Of a stretch of 64,000 nucleotides of DNA, positions 15,989-25,423 are shown piece after piece. The notes under the pieces were generated by a model. It did not search any database. It was not told the origin of the DNA and saw only the letters and a list, made by a program, of their open reading frames with translations. How positions within the stretch are numbered: position 1 is the stretch's first letter; the number at the start of each line of letters is the position of its first letter. The DNA is from Vagococcus allomyrinae (GTDB lineage: Bacteria > Bacillota > Bacilli > Lactobacillales > Vagococcaceae): contig NZ_JAEEGA010000003.1 in NCBI RefSeq assembly GCF_017829975.1, forward strand, positions 124,001-188,000, written 5' to 3'. Both the position numbers and the translations under genes were made by a program.

Positions 15989-18900
15989 TTATCCCAAACG
16001 CTCTAAGTCATCCTCTTGTTGTTTTCTGAGATAAAACAAGTAACCACCAAAGACAACAACCATGCCAATCGTTGACAGCAGCGATTCTGCTGCGCCCATT
16101 TGCGGTAATTTATCTTTTTTCGTCACCGTTTTCTCACCTTGAGCAGGCGTTTCTTTCAACGCGACCGCTTTAACCGTTACGTCTATGACGACGTTTACCT
16201 GATCCTTTGAAAATTCAACAGAAACTTTCTCGCCTGCTTGAAAGGCCTTGGTAACTGGCAAGTTAAAGGCACCTTTTCCATCAGCCACGACCTGATGCTG
16301 ACCGTAAGTCACTGTGGCCCCCTCTAGGGTTTCACCCGTGATGGCCAGATCGCCGGCGGTAATCGGGTTGACCTTTGAAGCGTCTTCTAAGGCCGCTTGA
16401 AGGTTAGCTTCCACCACCACTTCGACAGTCGTACTGACCTCACCGTTTTTAAATAGCACGCTGACAAGCTCACCAGCCTTAAGCTCTGTCGGAATAGCTA
16501 AACTAAAACTTTCCGTCTCAGCAATCATTGGCAATGCTACAAGGGAACGGGCCTTGCCGATTGAATAAGAAATCGTGGTCCCAACAAGTGTCGTACCGGT
16601 CATGACTTTGTCGCCAGCCATAATTTTATTGACACTTGAAGCGTCTTTTAATTCCGCCTCGGTCACAGACCCAGCCTTAGCAAGGGCTTTACGGCCTGTA
16701 GCCGGAGCCGAAATCTGTTGGCCCTGGGCTTCCATTAACTTAAAGTAGTCAATAAAGGTATCAGTATCTGTGTCCATCGCCGCAACTAATTTGCCTTTAG
16801 TAAAACTGGCGAACCCATCACCACCACCTAACAGGAAGTCATTGATGATAATATGGTAGGTCTGAGTATCGTTAATAGGCGTCCCTTGATCATCTGTTAG
16901 ATCGACCACTTTAAACTGATCGTTTTCTTTTGAGTAAGTCAGCTTCAAGCCAGCTATTTGCAAGAAATAATGGGCTTTCCCATTGGCGTGCTGTTCGTTG
17001 AGCGCCCCTCTTAAATCTTTTCCTGAAATTGCCACAACTTGAAGGATATTGCCGAATGGTTGAACGCTTTGAGCCGCGCCCCAAGTAATCTCACCCTTTT
17101 CATTGATTTTTAAATCATCGCGAATACCGCCATTATTGGTTAAGGCAAAATCAGCTTGAATCGGCTTCCCTTCAGCGTCTTTTAAACCAGCTTGATTGGC
17201 CATAAATAATTGAGCATCTGTGATTAAATTGCCCAGTGGGGATTCGCTGTCTGCTGTAACTTCCCGACTGATCAAACCAGCTGCGGTAGCCGCTGAATCA
17301 GCTAAGCCAACTTTTGCCGAGGTCACAGGCTTGATCCGTTCTTGAGCATCTGCTACAACCTCAGCAATCCCTTGATTTTTATCTTCCCGATCGGTTACTG
17401 CTTTAACTGTTGCTTGCGGAACCGCAACAAAATCCTGTGTCTCACTATCTAATTCACCTTGTAAATCGATATAAGCTTTCCCTTGAGACGTGCTTTGGAC
17501 TACGCGAACGTCGCTCTTGCTCCCTTTAATCACCCCGTTTGTATATTGATGGTTATGAGCTGCAAAAACCACGTCGACACTATTATCCGGATCTAGTTGA
17601 TCTACTTTTGTCATCACATCTGCCACTTCACCTGCCACGACTTCTTGGGCGCTGGTCGCAGCTAAATGTGAGACAATCACAATCGCATTAACCCCGTTGT
17701 CCCGCAATTCTTTGGCGTATTTAACGATGGTGGCCGCTTCATCTAGCACTTGATAATCTTCATGATGTTTTTTCAAGACCAAATTAGGAAACTCCGAAGT
17801 CACGATGCCAATATAGCCAACTTTAACCGCCTTGTCGCCCTCACCATAAGTTTTCACGGTATAAGGTTTAAAGCCATAAGGCACCTCGCCTTTTTGACCA
17901 TGGTCGCCATCAGCCTTGTTTACCACATTGGCTAAGACCACTTCCATGGTAGATTTTTCGCGAGGGTACTGGTCAACGATCGGGTTAAACTGACCGACTT
18001 TAGGCTTGACACCATCTAAGATTCGGCGGAATTCAGCTAAGCCTTCATCAAATTCGTGGTTGCCAATTGTGCCAATACTAAAATTCATCATGTTGAAAAC
18101 TTTTATGGTTGGCTCATCTTGCAATAAGGCTGAACTTGCTGGACTAGCCCCAACTAAGTCACCAGCTTGAATTCGTTCTGTCACTCCACCAGATGCCGCT
18201 TTAAAGGCACCTTGAGCGTCGTCTAAATGAGCGGCTAAATTCGCCGCTAACCCAGCTTTCGGTGTGGCGACCCCTTCAAGATAAGCCGTGCCAGTCATAT
18301 CAAGAGCTCCATGGAAATCGTTAACTCCTAGCAGTTGAAGAGGAATCAGTTTGTCCACTGCCAATGATTTCCGTCCTAGCTTAGGGCTCGCAATTTTCTG
18401 GCCAGCTTTTTCCATGGCCACAAAATAATCCACAAAGGTGGTCGTGTCTGTGTCCATCGCCGCTAACAGCTTTCCTTTAGTAAAACTAGCAAAGCCATCA
18501 CCCCCACCAAACAAGAAATCATTGATAATCACGTTGTAAAATTGATCCTCTTTAATCTCATTCCCTTGATTATCGGTGACCGTTTTGACAGCAAAAGTGC
18601 CTTGATCTTTCGTATAGGTCATTTTTAACCCTGACAATTGCAAGAAATAATGGGCCTTGCCATTAGCATGTTGCTCATTTAACGCACCGATTAAATCCTT
18701 CCCAGATAATTGCACCACTTGCAAAATATTCCCAAAAGGTTGGACTTCTTGAGCCGCTCCCCAAGTGATGTCCCCGTTTTGATTAACCGCTAAATCCGCC
18801 CTGATGCCACCATTATTAGTAAGGGCAAAATCCGCCTTAACAGGCTGACCAGCGGCGTCAACTAAACCGGCTTGATTGGCCATATAAAGTTGGGCATCGG

Positions 18901-20305
18901 TAATTAAATTGCCTAAAGGTGATTCACTATCATCTGAATTATCGCGGCTGATCTTACCAGCTTTGAGGGCTGCTTCGTCAGCCGTCCCCACTTTAGCCGT
19001 CGTGACCGCTTTAATTGTCTCATCTGCATCGTCAACAATCGCTGCAATCTCTTGATTGGCATCTTCTCTAGCAGTTACTGGTTTAACCTTTGCCTCAGGT
19101 GTTGCCACAAAATCACCTGTTTCAACATCGATCTCACCTTGCAGATCAATATAAGCCTTACCATTCGATGTACTTTGAACGATGCGAATATCATTGGCCT
19201 CTGCCAGCCCCGATTTCATAACCCCATTCGTATATTGATGGTTGTGAGCCGCAAATACCACGTCAACACTGTTGTCAGGATCTTGGGCATTCACCTTGTT
19301 CATCACCTCAACTGCTTCGCCAGCTGGCACCCCAGCTTGACTAGTTGCCGCTAAATGAGACACCACAACAATGGCATTGACGCCTTGCTCCCGTAACTCT
19401 TTAGCATATTTGACGATGGTGGTGGCTTCATCTAATACGCGGTACTTTTCATGATGCTGTTTTAGAACTAAATTAGTAAATTCTGTCGTAATAATACCGA
19501 TATAACCTACTTTTACTGCTTGATCGCCTGATCCATAACTCCTGATCGTATAAGGTTGAAAGCCAGCGGCGGCACTGCCGTCTTCTTCTGTCACATTAGC
19601 GATGACAACCTCCATGGTTGATTTCTCATGAGGATAGTTGTCAACTATCGGATTAAACTGACCGGGAGTCGGCGCGTTTCCCGCTAAAATCCGTTTGAAT
19701 TCGTCTAAACCTTCATCAAATTCATGATTCCCTAAGGTTCCAATCCCAAAATTCATTCGATTAAAAATCCGGATGGTCGGTTCATCTTGTAACAATGCCG
19801 AATTCGCTGGGCTACCACCAACTAAGTCACCTGCTTGAATTCGCTCCGTTCCACCATTTTGATGACTGCTTTGAAAGGTTCCTTGGGCTTCATCTAAATG
19901 TGCCGCCAGATTCATCGCTCTACCAGCATCAGGCGTGCTAACGCCTTCCAGATAGGCCGTGCCTTTAGTGTTAATCGCACCGTGAAAATCATTGACCCCC
20001 AGCAGTTGAATCGGAACCGTCACAGGTTCAGCAGCCGATTGACTGGTTGCTTTTGCTTCACTGGTCAGTTGAGTATCACTACTAGTTGTCGGCAAATCAA
20101 CCACTGCCGTCTCAGTACTAACCGTAGGCTCCACTTTTTGACTGGTTGGCGACTCTTGTTCACTGGCTGCTACTTGACTAACCTCAGTTACTGAGTCCTG
20201 ACTCGCTTCCGCTGCTAGGATCACTGCTGGCGCCATATTCACTAAATTAGCCCCTAACAAGATAGTCACTAACAATTTACTTACCGAATTTTGCCACTTC
20301 TTCAT
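15989..20305 (-). CDS. Cell-wall-anchored protein with two tandem 5'-nucleotidase units
   Basis: 1438 residues. A signal peptide (basic start, hydrophobic core, AEA near residue 33) precedes a Ser/Thr-rich linker. Two full 5'-nucleotidase/2',3'-cyclic phosphodiesterase units follow, at about residues 96-645 and 655-1200. Each has GVNDFHGA, GNHEFDEG, AAHNHQYTNG, a substrate-domain GGIR motif and GGGDGFASF. Two Ig-like modules of about 75 residues come next (SVNKIMAGDKV, KVNPITAGDLA). The C terminus is a sorting signal, LPQMG at about 1400, a hydrophobic span and a charged tail. Such enzymes release adenosine and phosphate from extracellular nucleotides, for salvage or host signalling. LPQMG departs from LPXTG, having Met for Thr. 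Monocistronic with its own terminator. Confidence 0.88.
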   Translation of the reverse strand: MKKWQNSVSKLLVTILLGANLVNMAPAVILAAEASQDSVTEVSQVAASEQESPTSQKVEPTVSTETAVVDLPTTSSDTQLTSEAKATSQSAAEPVTVPIQLLGVNDFHGAINTKGTAYLEGVSTPDAGRAMNLAAHLDEAQGTFQSSHQNGGTERIQAGDLVGGSPANSALLQDEPTIRIFNRMNFGIGTLGNHEFDEGLDEFKRILAGNAPTPGQFNPIVDNYPHEKSTMEVVIANVTEEDGSAAAGFQPYTIRSYGSGDQAVKVGYIGIITTEFTNLVLKQHHEKYRVLDEATTIVKYAKELREQGVNAIVVVSHLAATSQAGVPAGEAVEVMNKVNAQDPDNSVDVVFAAHNHQYTNGVMKSGLAEANDIRIVQSTSNGKAYIDLQGEIDVETGDFVATPEAKVKPVTAREDANQEIAAIVDDADETIKAVTTAKVGTADEAALKAGKISRDNSDDSESPLGNLITDAQLYMANQAGLVDAAGQPVKADFALTNNGGIRADLAVNQNGDITWGAAQEVQPFGNILQVVQLSGKDLIGALNEQHANGKAHYFLQLSGLKMTYTKDQGTFAVKTVTDNQGNEIKEDQFYNVIINDFLFGGGDGFASFTKGKLLAAMDTDTTTFVDYFVAMEKAGQKIASPKLGRKSLAVDKLIPLQLLGVNDFHGALDMTGTAYLEGVATPKAGLAANLAAHLDDAQGAFKAASGGVTERIQAGDLVGASPASSALLQDEPTIKVFNMMNFSIGTIGNHEFDEGLAEFRRILDGVKPKVGQFNPIVDQYPREKSTMEVVLANVVNKADGDHGQKGEVPYGFKPYTVKTYGEGDKAVKVGYIGIVTSEFPNLVLKKHHEDYQVLDEAATIVKYAKELRDNGVNAIVIVSHLAATSAQEVVAGEVADVMTKVDQLDPDNSVDVVFAAHNHQYTNGVIKGSKSDVRVVQSTSQGKAYIDLQGELDSETQDFVAVPQATVKAVTDREDKNQGIAEVVADAQERIKPVTSAKVGLADSAATAAGLISREVTADSESPLGNLITDAQLFMANQAGLKDAEGKPIQADFALTNNGGIRDDLKINEKGEITWGAAQSVQPFGNILQVVAISGKDLRGALNEQHANGKAHYFLQIAGLKLTYSKENDQFKVVDLTDDQGTPINDTQTYHIIINDFLLGGGDGFASFTKGKLVAAMDTDTDTFIDYFKLMEAQGQQISAPATGRKALAKAGSVTEAELKDASSVNKIMAGDKVMTGTTLVGTTISYSIGKARSLVALPMIAETESFSLAIPTELKAGELVSVLFKNGEVSTTVEVVVEANLQAALEDASKVNPITAGDLAITGETLEGATVTYGQHQVVADGKGAFNLPVTKAFQAGEKVSVEFSKDQVNVVIDVTVKAVALKETPAQGEKTVTKKDKLPQMGAAESLLSTIGMVVVFGGYLFYLRKQQEDDLERLG

Positions 20306-20677
20306 TCAATTAACCCCTTCCTTAATCTACCAAACATCACAATTCTAACATTAAAAGCGTTTTCTATCAATAACATATAGCAGTAAAACGATATAACTAA
20401 TTTTACCATAAAAATAAAATCATAAATACAGCCTAAAGGCGAACGTTAACCAAAAACAGGTTTAATTCACCTAAGAAAAGACGCTCATTATTAATTATTG
20501 TCAATTAAATGTTAGGAATAGCCCTTTTTTCAAAAAAATTAGATTTTTCTAATATTTATCTTTCAATCTTTCGGGACCTCTATAACAGAAAAACACACAA
20601 TTATCGCAAAACCGATTCAACCAGTTTTGCTAATAATTATGTGTTATTTCTGATTAAGGCCTCAAACTGTCTAGCTT
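20306..20677. other. Intergenic region upstream of the nucleotidase gene
   Basis: No gene seen. It holds a cre-like sequence at 20351-20365 (TTAAAAGCGTTTTCT, imperfect) and a PurBox-like AAAGGCGAACGTTA at 20435-20448. The rest is AT-rich. No convincing sigma-A promoter pair was found. Confidence 0.5.
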
Positions 20678-21850
20678 TTAGGCCTCTTTTCTTTTAAATA
20701 GGATAAAATGACCGATTAGCCCGATACACAAATAACTAAAACCAATCAGACAAACACCAGTCCAGCCAGCTAACTGCCAGGCAATCGAACCTAAAAGGGA
20801 GCCACTTGCCCCACCAATAAAGTAAGAAAACATAAAAATAGTATTATTGCGACTGCGATTTTCATCTCCTAAAGCTTGAATCCTTGACTGATTGGACACT
20901 TGCCCACTCTGAGTGCCTAAATCCAGTAAAATGACGCCAACTACCAACCCTACTATATGACGACCAAAAAACAATAAAATCAAGAAAGAAAGACATTCAA
21001 TCAAGGTTCCTAGCCCAACACCAAAACGAGGTCCTTTGCGATCCGCGACTTTCCCCATATAAACGGAAGCTAACGCGCCGATCACGCCGACCAACCCGAT
21101 ATAGCCGACTTCTTTGGAACCAAGATTGTAAGCGGGACTTTCCATAAAGAAGACCAAGGTGGACCAAAAAACATTAAACCCGCCGAAAATAAAAAAGCCG
21201 TTAAAGGCACTTTCACGAACAACCCGTTGCGATCTAAATAGCCGAGGCAGTGAGACCATTAACTCCTTGTAACTAAGTTGAGAGACGGGGACGTTTTTAG
21301 GAAATACCACCACCACTAGACCGATTAAACCAAGGGCCAAAACAACGCCACAATAATAGACAGCACGCCAGCCAAAATAAGCGCCAACAAACCCACTAAA
21401 GGTTCGCGATAGTAAGATACCGATTAACAAACCACCTGTGACCGTCCCTAAAACTGAACCACGTTCTTTAGGGTTGGCAAGTTGCCCCGCAAAAGGAATG
21501 ACTAACTGCGGAATAATCGAAGTCAACCCGATTAAGAACATCAAGACCATCAAACCATAATAATTCCCGATAGTTCCTGTTATCAGTAACACCCCACTAA
21601 CCAAACCCAACATTAAGATAATGAGTTTTTTTCGTTCAAAAATATCGCCCAAGGGGACAATACATAATAATCCTAAGGCATAACCGATTTGACTCAAGGT
21701 CGGGGCCAACCCCATCTGCCCAACTGACACCCCAAGCTCAGTCGCTACCATTCCTTCTAATGGCTGAATGTAGTACAAACTAGCAATTGAAATCCCACAA
21801 ACTAAAGCCATGATAAACGTTAAATTTTTTGAGATACCACTTTTTTCCAA
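20678..21850 (-). CDS. MFS transporter
   Basis: 390 residues with about twelve hydrophobic helices. The loop 2-3 motif is LGDIFERKK, the MFS signature G-D-x-x-x-R-K, and a second copy appears in MGKVADRKGPRFG midway. The N terminus (ISIASLYYIQPLEGMVATELG) and overall size resemble the drug:H+ antiporter group of YybF/NepI-like exporters. The substrate is unknown. The start ATG at 21850 lacks a strong ribosome binding site (AAGGGTGTGTC). It is separated from the bkd operon by a terminator, so it is probably expressed independently. Confidence 0.85.
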   Translation of the reverse strand: MEKSGISKNLTFIMALVCGISIASLYYIQPLEGMVATELGVSVGQMGLAPTLSQIGYALGLLCIVPLGDIFERKKLIILMLGLVSGVLLITGTIGNYYGLMVLMFLIGLTSIIPQLVIPFAGQLANPKERGSVLGTVTGGLLIGILLSRTFSGFVGAYFGWRAVYYCGVVLALGLIGLVVVVFPKNVPVSQLSYKELMVSLPRLFRSQRVVRESAFNGFFIFGGFNVFWSTLVFFMESPAYNLGSKEVGYIGLVGVIGALASVYMGKVADRKGPRFGVGLGTLIECLSFLILLFFGRHIVGLVVGVILLDLGTQSGQVSNQSRIQALGDENRSRNNTIFMFSYFIGGASGSLLGSIAWQLAGWTGVCLIGFSYLCIGLIGHFILFKRKEA

Positions 21851-21961
21851 ATAGACACACCCTTTAACAATAAGCTATCAGTCTTGATAAAATCAGCGAC
21901 TATTAATTGATTATGTCACAGCTGCCTGCTACTTTCAATACATGAAGCGCAGATTTTCCGC

Positions 21962-21999
21962 AAAAAAAGTTTAACTCATTGTTGCGATGAGTTAAACTT
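21962..21999 (-). terminator. Terminator of the ptb-buk-bkd operon
   Basis: Perfect 13-base stem AAGTTTAACTCAT (21967-21979) with ATGAGTTAAACTT (21987-21999) and a seven-base loop. Read on the minus strand it ends in a U run (plus A run 21962-21968). It lies about 110 bases past the bkdC stop, beyond a repeat element. Confidence 0.85.
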
Positions 22000-22024
22000 C
22001 GCTGGCAAACTAGATATATCCCGT

Positions 22025-22101
22025 AAAACAATCCGGACATATAGTTCCACTGGATTATCAACATAATAACGATTGATCCTTATTATTTAATAGGAGCTAT
22101 A
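22025..22101. repeat. Dispersed intergenic repeat, copy 1
   Basis: Ends TATAGTTCC (22040-22048) and GGAGCTATA (22093-22101) form inverted repeats with one mismatch. The interior starts CTGGATTATCAACATAATA, matching the TGGATAATTCGCATAAT of copies 2 and 4, and ends TTTAATA before the right arm, as in copy 4 (TTTAACG). The outer flank AAACAATCC resembles AAATAATCA in copy 2. It lies just after the bkdC stop. This is the most diverged of the four copies. Confidence 0.6.
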
Positions 22102-22105
22102 TAGC

Positions 22106-23362
22106 TTAATAAACTGAAAACGTTTGGCCGTCAAACTGCTCGATGGCTCCTTTAAGAATCTGCAGGAATTTCCCGCCGGCTGCGCCATCAAGGACGCGAT
22201 GGTCAATTGACAAGCACAGGTTAAGCATGTCGCGGATCGCAATCCCCTCTTGGTAATACATCGGCCGCTTAACGATTGATTCTACTTGTAAAATCCCCGC
22301 TTGAGGATGATTGATAATCCCTTGGGACATGATCGATCCAAAAGACCCAGTGCTATTGACGGTGAAAGTTCCCCCTTGCGTCTCTGAAGCTGTTAATTGC
22401 TTATTTTTAGCTTTCTCCGTTAACGCCGCAATTTCCCGGGCGATTCCTTTGACCGACTTTTCATCGGCTTGCTTAATAACAGGGACATACAATAAATCAT
22501 TGGCCGAAATGGCAATCGAGATATTGATGTCATGATGTTCCACAATATGGGTATCAGCCCATTCACTGTTCAGAATCGGCATTTCTTTTAAGCCTTGGGC
22601 AACCAGTTTTACGAAGAACGCTAAGTAACTTAGGGGATAGCCTTCGGCCTGCTTGAACTCTTCTTTTAAGCTTTGACGGAATCTAACTAAATTTGTGGCA
22701 TCCACTTCGACCATCATCCAAGCGTGGGGAATCTGACTAACGCTGTTAACCATGTTTTTCGCAATCGCTTGACGGACTGCTGAAATCGGGTGTTCGGTCA
22801 CCTTAAGCCCCTCAGTTTTTGGTTTGACCGCCTTTTCCTTTACACTTGTGACCGTTGCTTGCTGTTCTTCAACCTTTGCCGTTTTTTCTGCCACTTCCGC
22901 TCTTGGCTTTGCTAAATAAGCTAAAACATCTTTTCGAGTAATGCGGCCTGCCCTGCCAGTGCTAACAACTTGGGACAAATCAACTTGATGCTTTTTAGCC
23001 AAGGTTAAGACCGCAGGAGAAAAACGGTTAGCCCCTGGTTCCTTCCCAGTGAACGAACGGTCTGGCTTTTCTTCCTCAACTTTCAGGTTTTGTTGAGCTT
23101 GCGTTTGATCACTAGCGGAATCAGCCACTTCAATTGTGGCAATCGGCTGTCCCATAACAACCAGATCATCCACCTCATAAAATAACTCCTTGACAACGCC
23201 CTCGAATAATGAAGGAATTTCAGTGGTCACTTTATCAGTTATCACTTCAAGCAGGGCTTCATAAGCAGCGATTTTCTCACCTGGTTCTTTCAACCATTGA
23301 CTGATGGTGGCGTCAGTGATCCCTTCACCCAATTGTGGCATATTTATCGTCTCTAAGGCCAT
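22106..23362 (-). CDS. bkdC: Branched-chain 2-oxoacid dehydrogenase E2, dihydrolipoyl acyltransferase
   Basis: 418 residues. The N-terminal lipoyl domain carries the lipoylated Lys in ITDKVTTEIPS (Lys44). A linker rich in Glu/Lys/Ala leads to the peripheral subunit-binding domain (about 112-150, FSPAVLTLAKKHQVDL and GRAGRITRKDV). The catalytic acyltransferase domain ends with the active-site DHRVLDGAAGG. One lipoyl domain is typical for bkd E2. It passes acyl groups from E1 to CoA as the core of the complex. Last gene of ptb-buk-bkdDABC; the order equals that described in Enterococcus faecalis, which is why I prefer branched-chain over acetoin or pyruvate dehydrogenase. Confidence 0.88.
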   Translation of the reverse strand: MALETINMPQLGEGITDATISQWLKEPGEKIAAYEALLEVITDKVTTEIPSLFEGVVKELFYEVDDLVVMGQPIATIEVADSASDQTQAQQNLKVEEEKPDRSFTGKEPGANRFSPAVLTLAKKHQVDLSQVVSTGRAGRITRKDVLAYLAKPRAEVAEKTAKVEEQQATVTSVKEKAVKPKTEGLKVTEHPISAVRQAIAKNMVNSVSQIPHAWMMVEVDATNLVRFRQSLKEEFKQAEGYPLSYLAFFVKLVAQGLKEMPILNSEWADTHIVEHHDINISIAISANDLLYVPVIKQADEKSVKGIAREIAALTEKAKNKQLTASETQGGTFTVNSTGSFGSIMSQGIINHPQAGILQVESIVKRPMYYQEGIAIRDMLNLCLSIDHRVLDGAAGGKFLQILKGAIEQFDGQTFSVY

Positions 23363-23380
23363 TTCAACCTCTCCTTCCTA

Positions 23381-24364
23381 TTAAAATGCTGCCAAATCAC
23401 GCATGGCGGCTTCAATTTTTTCCGAATTGACCAAAAAGAAATTTTGCATCGGCGTAGCATAAGGCATAGGAGGAATATCGGGGCCCCCTAAGCGAGCAAT
23501 TGGGGCGTCTAAATCAAAAAGACACTTTTCGGCAATGATCGCAGCAACTTCTCCGATGATACTTCCTTCCAGCGGGTCTTCTGTCACCAATAAGACTTTC
23601 CCTGTCTGTTGAGCCGCTGCGACAATGCTTTCTTGATCTAATGGATAAATCGACCGCAAATCTAACAGATGAACCGAAATACCGTCGGTTGCTAATCGCT
23701 CAGCCGCTTCCTTTGATTCTTCCACTTGGATCCCATAAGTTATCACGGTTAGATCCGTTCCCTGACGAACGACTCGAGCTTGATCAAGGGGCACCAAATA
23801 CTCTTCATCAGGTACTTCGCCCTTCACCCCTCGATAGGCTCGTTTGTGTTCAAAAAACAGAACTGGGTCATTGGAACGGATGGCCGCTTTCAGCATCCCT
23901 TTGGCATCATAAGGATTGGAGGGAATGACAATTCGCAAGCCTGGTTGACCGAAAAAGACTTTGTGAATCGACTGGGAATGGTACAATCCCCCATTGACTC
24001 CACCGCCATAGGCAGCCCGAATAACTAAGGGGCATTCCCACGTATTATTTGACCGATAACGAATACGAGCCGCTTCGGAAATAATTTGGTTCACCGCCGG
24101 CAAAATAAAATCGGAAAATTGCATTTCGCCAATCGGTCGATAGCCATACATGGCTGCGCCAATTCCTACGCCGGCAATCGCTGATTCTGACAAAGGGGTA
24201 TCCAGCACACGATCGCTGCCAAATTCAGCAAGCATTCCTCGACTGGCCTGAAACACCCCACCTTTAATTCCCACATCTTCCCCTAATAAGAAAACTCGCT
24301 CATCTCGGCGCATCTCTTCTTTCATCCCAGCTGTGATTGCTTCCAGATAGGTTAACTCAGCCAT
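23381..24364 (-). CDS. bkdB: Branched-chain 2-oxoacid dehydrogenase E1 beta subunit
   Basis: 327 residues of the transketolase-type E1 beta subunit. It shows LTYLEAITAGMKEEM at the start, the ThDP-binding LLGEDVGIKGGVF, DTPLSESAIAGVGIGAAMYG, MQFSDFILPAVNQI, and a complete C-terminal transketolase domain (VTYGIQVEESKEAAERL, GPDIPPMPYA). With the alpha subunit it decarboxylates branched-chain 2-oxoacids and reductively acylates the E2 lipoyl group. Its start overlaps the bkdA stop by eight bases; bkdC follows after 18 bases. Confidence 0.9.
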   Translation of the reverse strand: MAELTYLEAITAGMKEEMRRDERVFLLGEDVGIKGGVFQASRGMLAEFGSDRVLDTPLSESAIAGVGIGAAMYGYRPIGEMQFSDFILPAVNQIISEAARIRYRSNNTWECPLVIRAAYGGGVNGGLYHSQSIHKVFFGQPGLRIVIPSNPYDAKGMLKAAIRSNDPVLFFEHKRAYRGVKGEVPDEEYLVPLDQARVVRQGTDLTVITYGIQVEESKEAAERLATDGISVHLLDLRSIYPLDQESIVAAAQQTGKVLLVTEDPLEGSIIGEVAAIIAEKCLFDLDAPIARLGGPDIPPMPYATPMQNFFLVNSEKIEAAMRDLAAF

Positions 24365-25364
24365 TGGTCAAACCTCCTTGTTCATCATAGACATAACGCA
24401 ACGCCTCTTCCGGTGCCGCCATCGGTGCTTGATCAGCATATTCTGTCGCAGCATTGATCACGTCTTTAATCTCTTTGCTGATGGCCGTCATCTCTTCTGA
24501 GGTTAGATAACCTTCAGCTAATAATGCTTGTTCATAGAGCGCCACAGGATCGCGATGAGCCTTGGCTTCCTCAAGCGGTTCCTGATCTCGGTAAACTTTG
24601 TCATCATCATCGGTCGAATGCGACGTATAACGAACCACCTCAAATTCCAGCAGCGTCGGGCCTTCGCCAGCTTTTGCTCGCTGAACCGCTCGTTCAGTCG
24701 CCTGATAAACGGCAATCACATCATTGCCATCAATGGTTTCGCCGGGCATGCCATAGCCGACGGCACGATCAGATAGTTTAGCAGCCGCATATTGCAATTC
24801 CGGTCCCACTGAAATTGCCAATCGATTGTTATAGATCACGTAAACAACAGGCAATTTATGAACTGCGGCAAAATTTAGCCCTTCATGAAAATCTCCTTGA
24901 TTACTGGCCCCGTCCCCCGTTGAACAATAAACGACTAGGGGATCCTTGGCCAATTTTGCCCCATAGGCAATCCCCGCCGCATGTGGGTACTGAGTCGATA
25001 CTGGTGAACTCCCCGTGGGAATGCGATGTTCCTTATTCCCCCAATGACAAGGCATTTGCCGGCTGCCCGACCCAGGATCTTCCGCTTTGCCAAAGGAGCC
25101 TAACATAATATCCCGAACGGACACTCCCCAAGCTAACATAATGCCTAAATCGCGATAATAAGGCAAAGCGTAATCCCGCTCTAAATCGAAGGCATAGGCA
25201 CAGCCTATCTCAGCGCCTTCATGCCCCATCCCTGATATATTAAACCCAACTTTCCCTGCTCGATTCAGCAAGTTCAAGCGTTCATCTAACAGTCGGCTGG
25301 TTTTCATCGTCCGGTACATCTTGATCAATAACGTTTTCTCTAAACCACTTTTTTTAAGTTCCAT
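24357..25364 (-). CDS. bkdA: Branched-chain 2-oxoacid dehydrogenase E1 alpha subunit
   Basis: 335 residues of the E1 alpha type with the ThDP/Mg motif STGDGASNQGDFHEGLNFA and ending in NN (YVIYNN). Also visible are RQMPCHWG, the substrate-site SSPVSTQYPHAAGIAYG, and the phosphorylation-loop region RYTSHSTDDDD found in branched-chain enzymes (the loop is not regulated by kinases in bacteria). It catalyses ThDP-dependent decarboxylation together with BkdB. Overlaps bkdB and follows bkdD by 59 bases. The start has AGGGGG upstream. Confidence 0.9.
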   Translation of the reverse strand: MELKKSGLEKTLLIKMYRTMKTSRLLDERLNLLNRAGKVGFNISGMGHEGAEIGCAYAFDLERDYALPYYRDLGIMLAWGVSVRDIMLGSFGKAEDPGSGSRQMPCHWGNKEHRIPTGSSPVSTQYPHAAGIAYGAKLAKDPLVVYCSTGDGASNQGDFHEGLNFAAVHKLPVVYVIYNNRLAISVGPELQYAAAKLSDRAVGYGMPGETIDGNDVIAVYQATERAVQRAKAGEGPTLLEFEVVRYTSHSTDDDDKVYRDQEPLEEAKAHRDPVALYEQALLAEGYLTSEEMTAISKEIKDVINAATEYADQAPMAAPEEALRYVYDEQGGLTNG

Positions 25365-25423
25365 TTAGATCCCCCTTATAGCAATCCCTCGATCTGTTTT
25401 GCTTATCTTCAAAAATCAGGTAA

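Noticed and set aside
22110-22130. cre-like TGAAAACGTTTGGC
   Set aside because: It lies within the last codons of bkdC, far from any promoter; probably chance.
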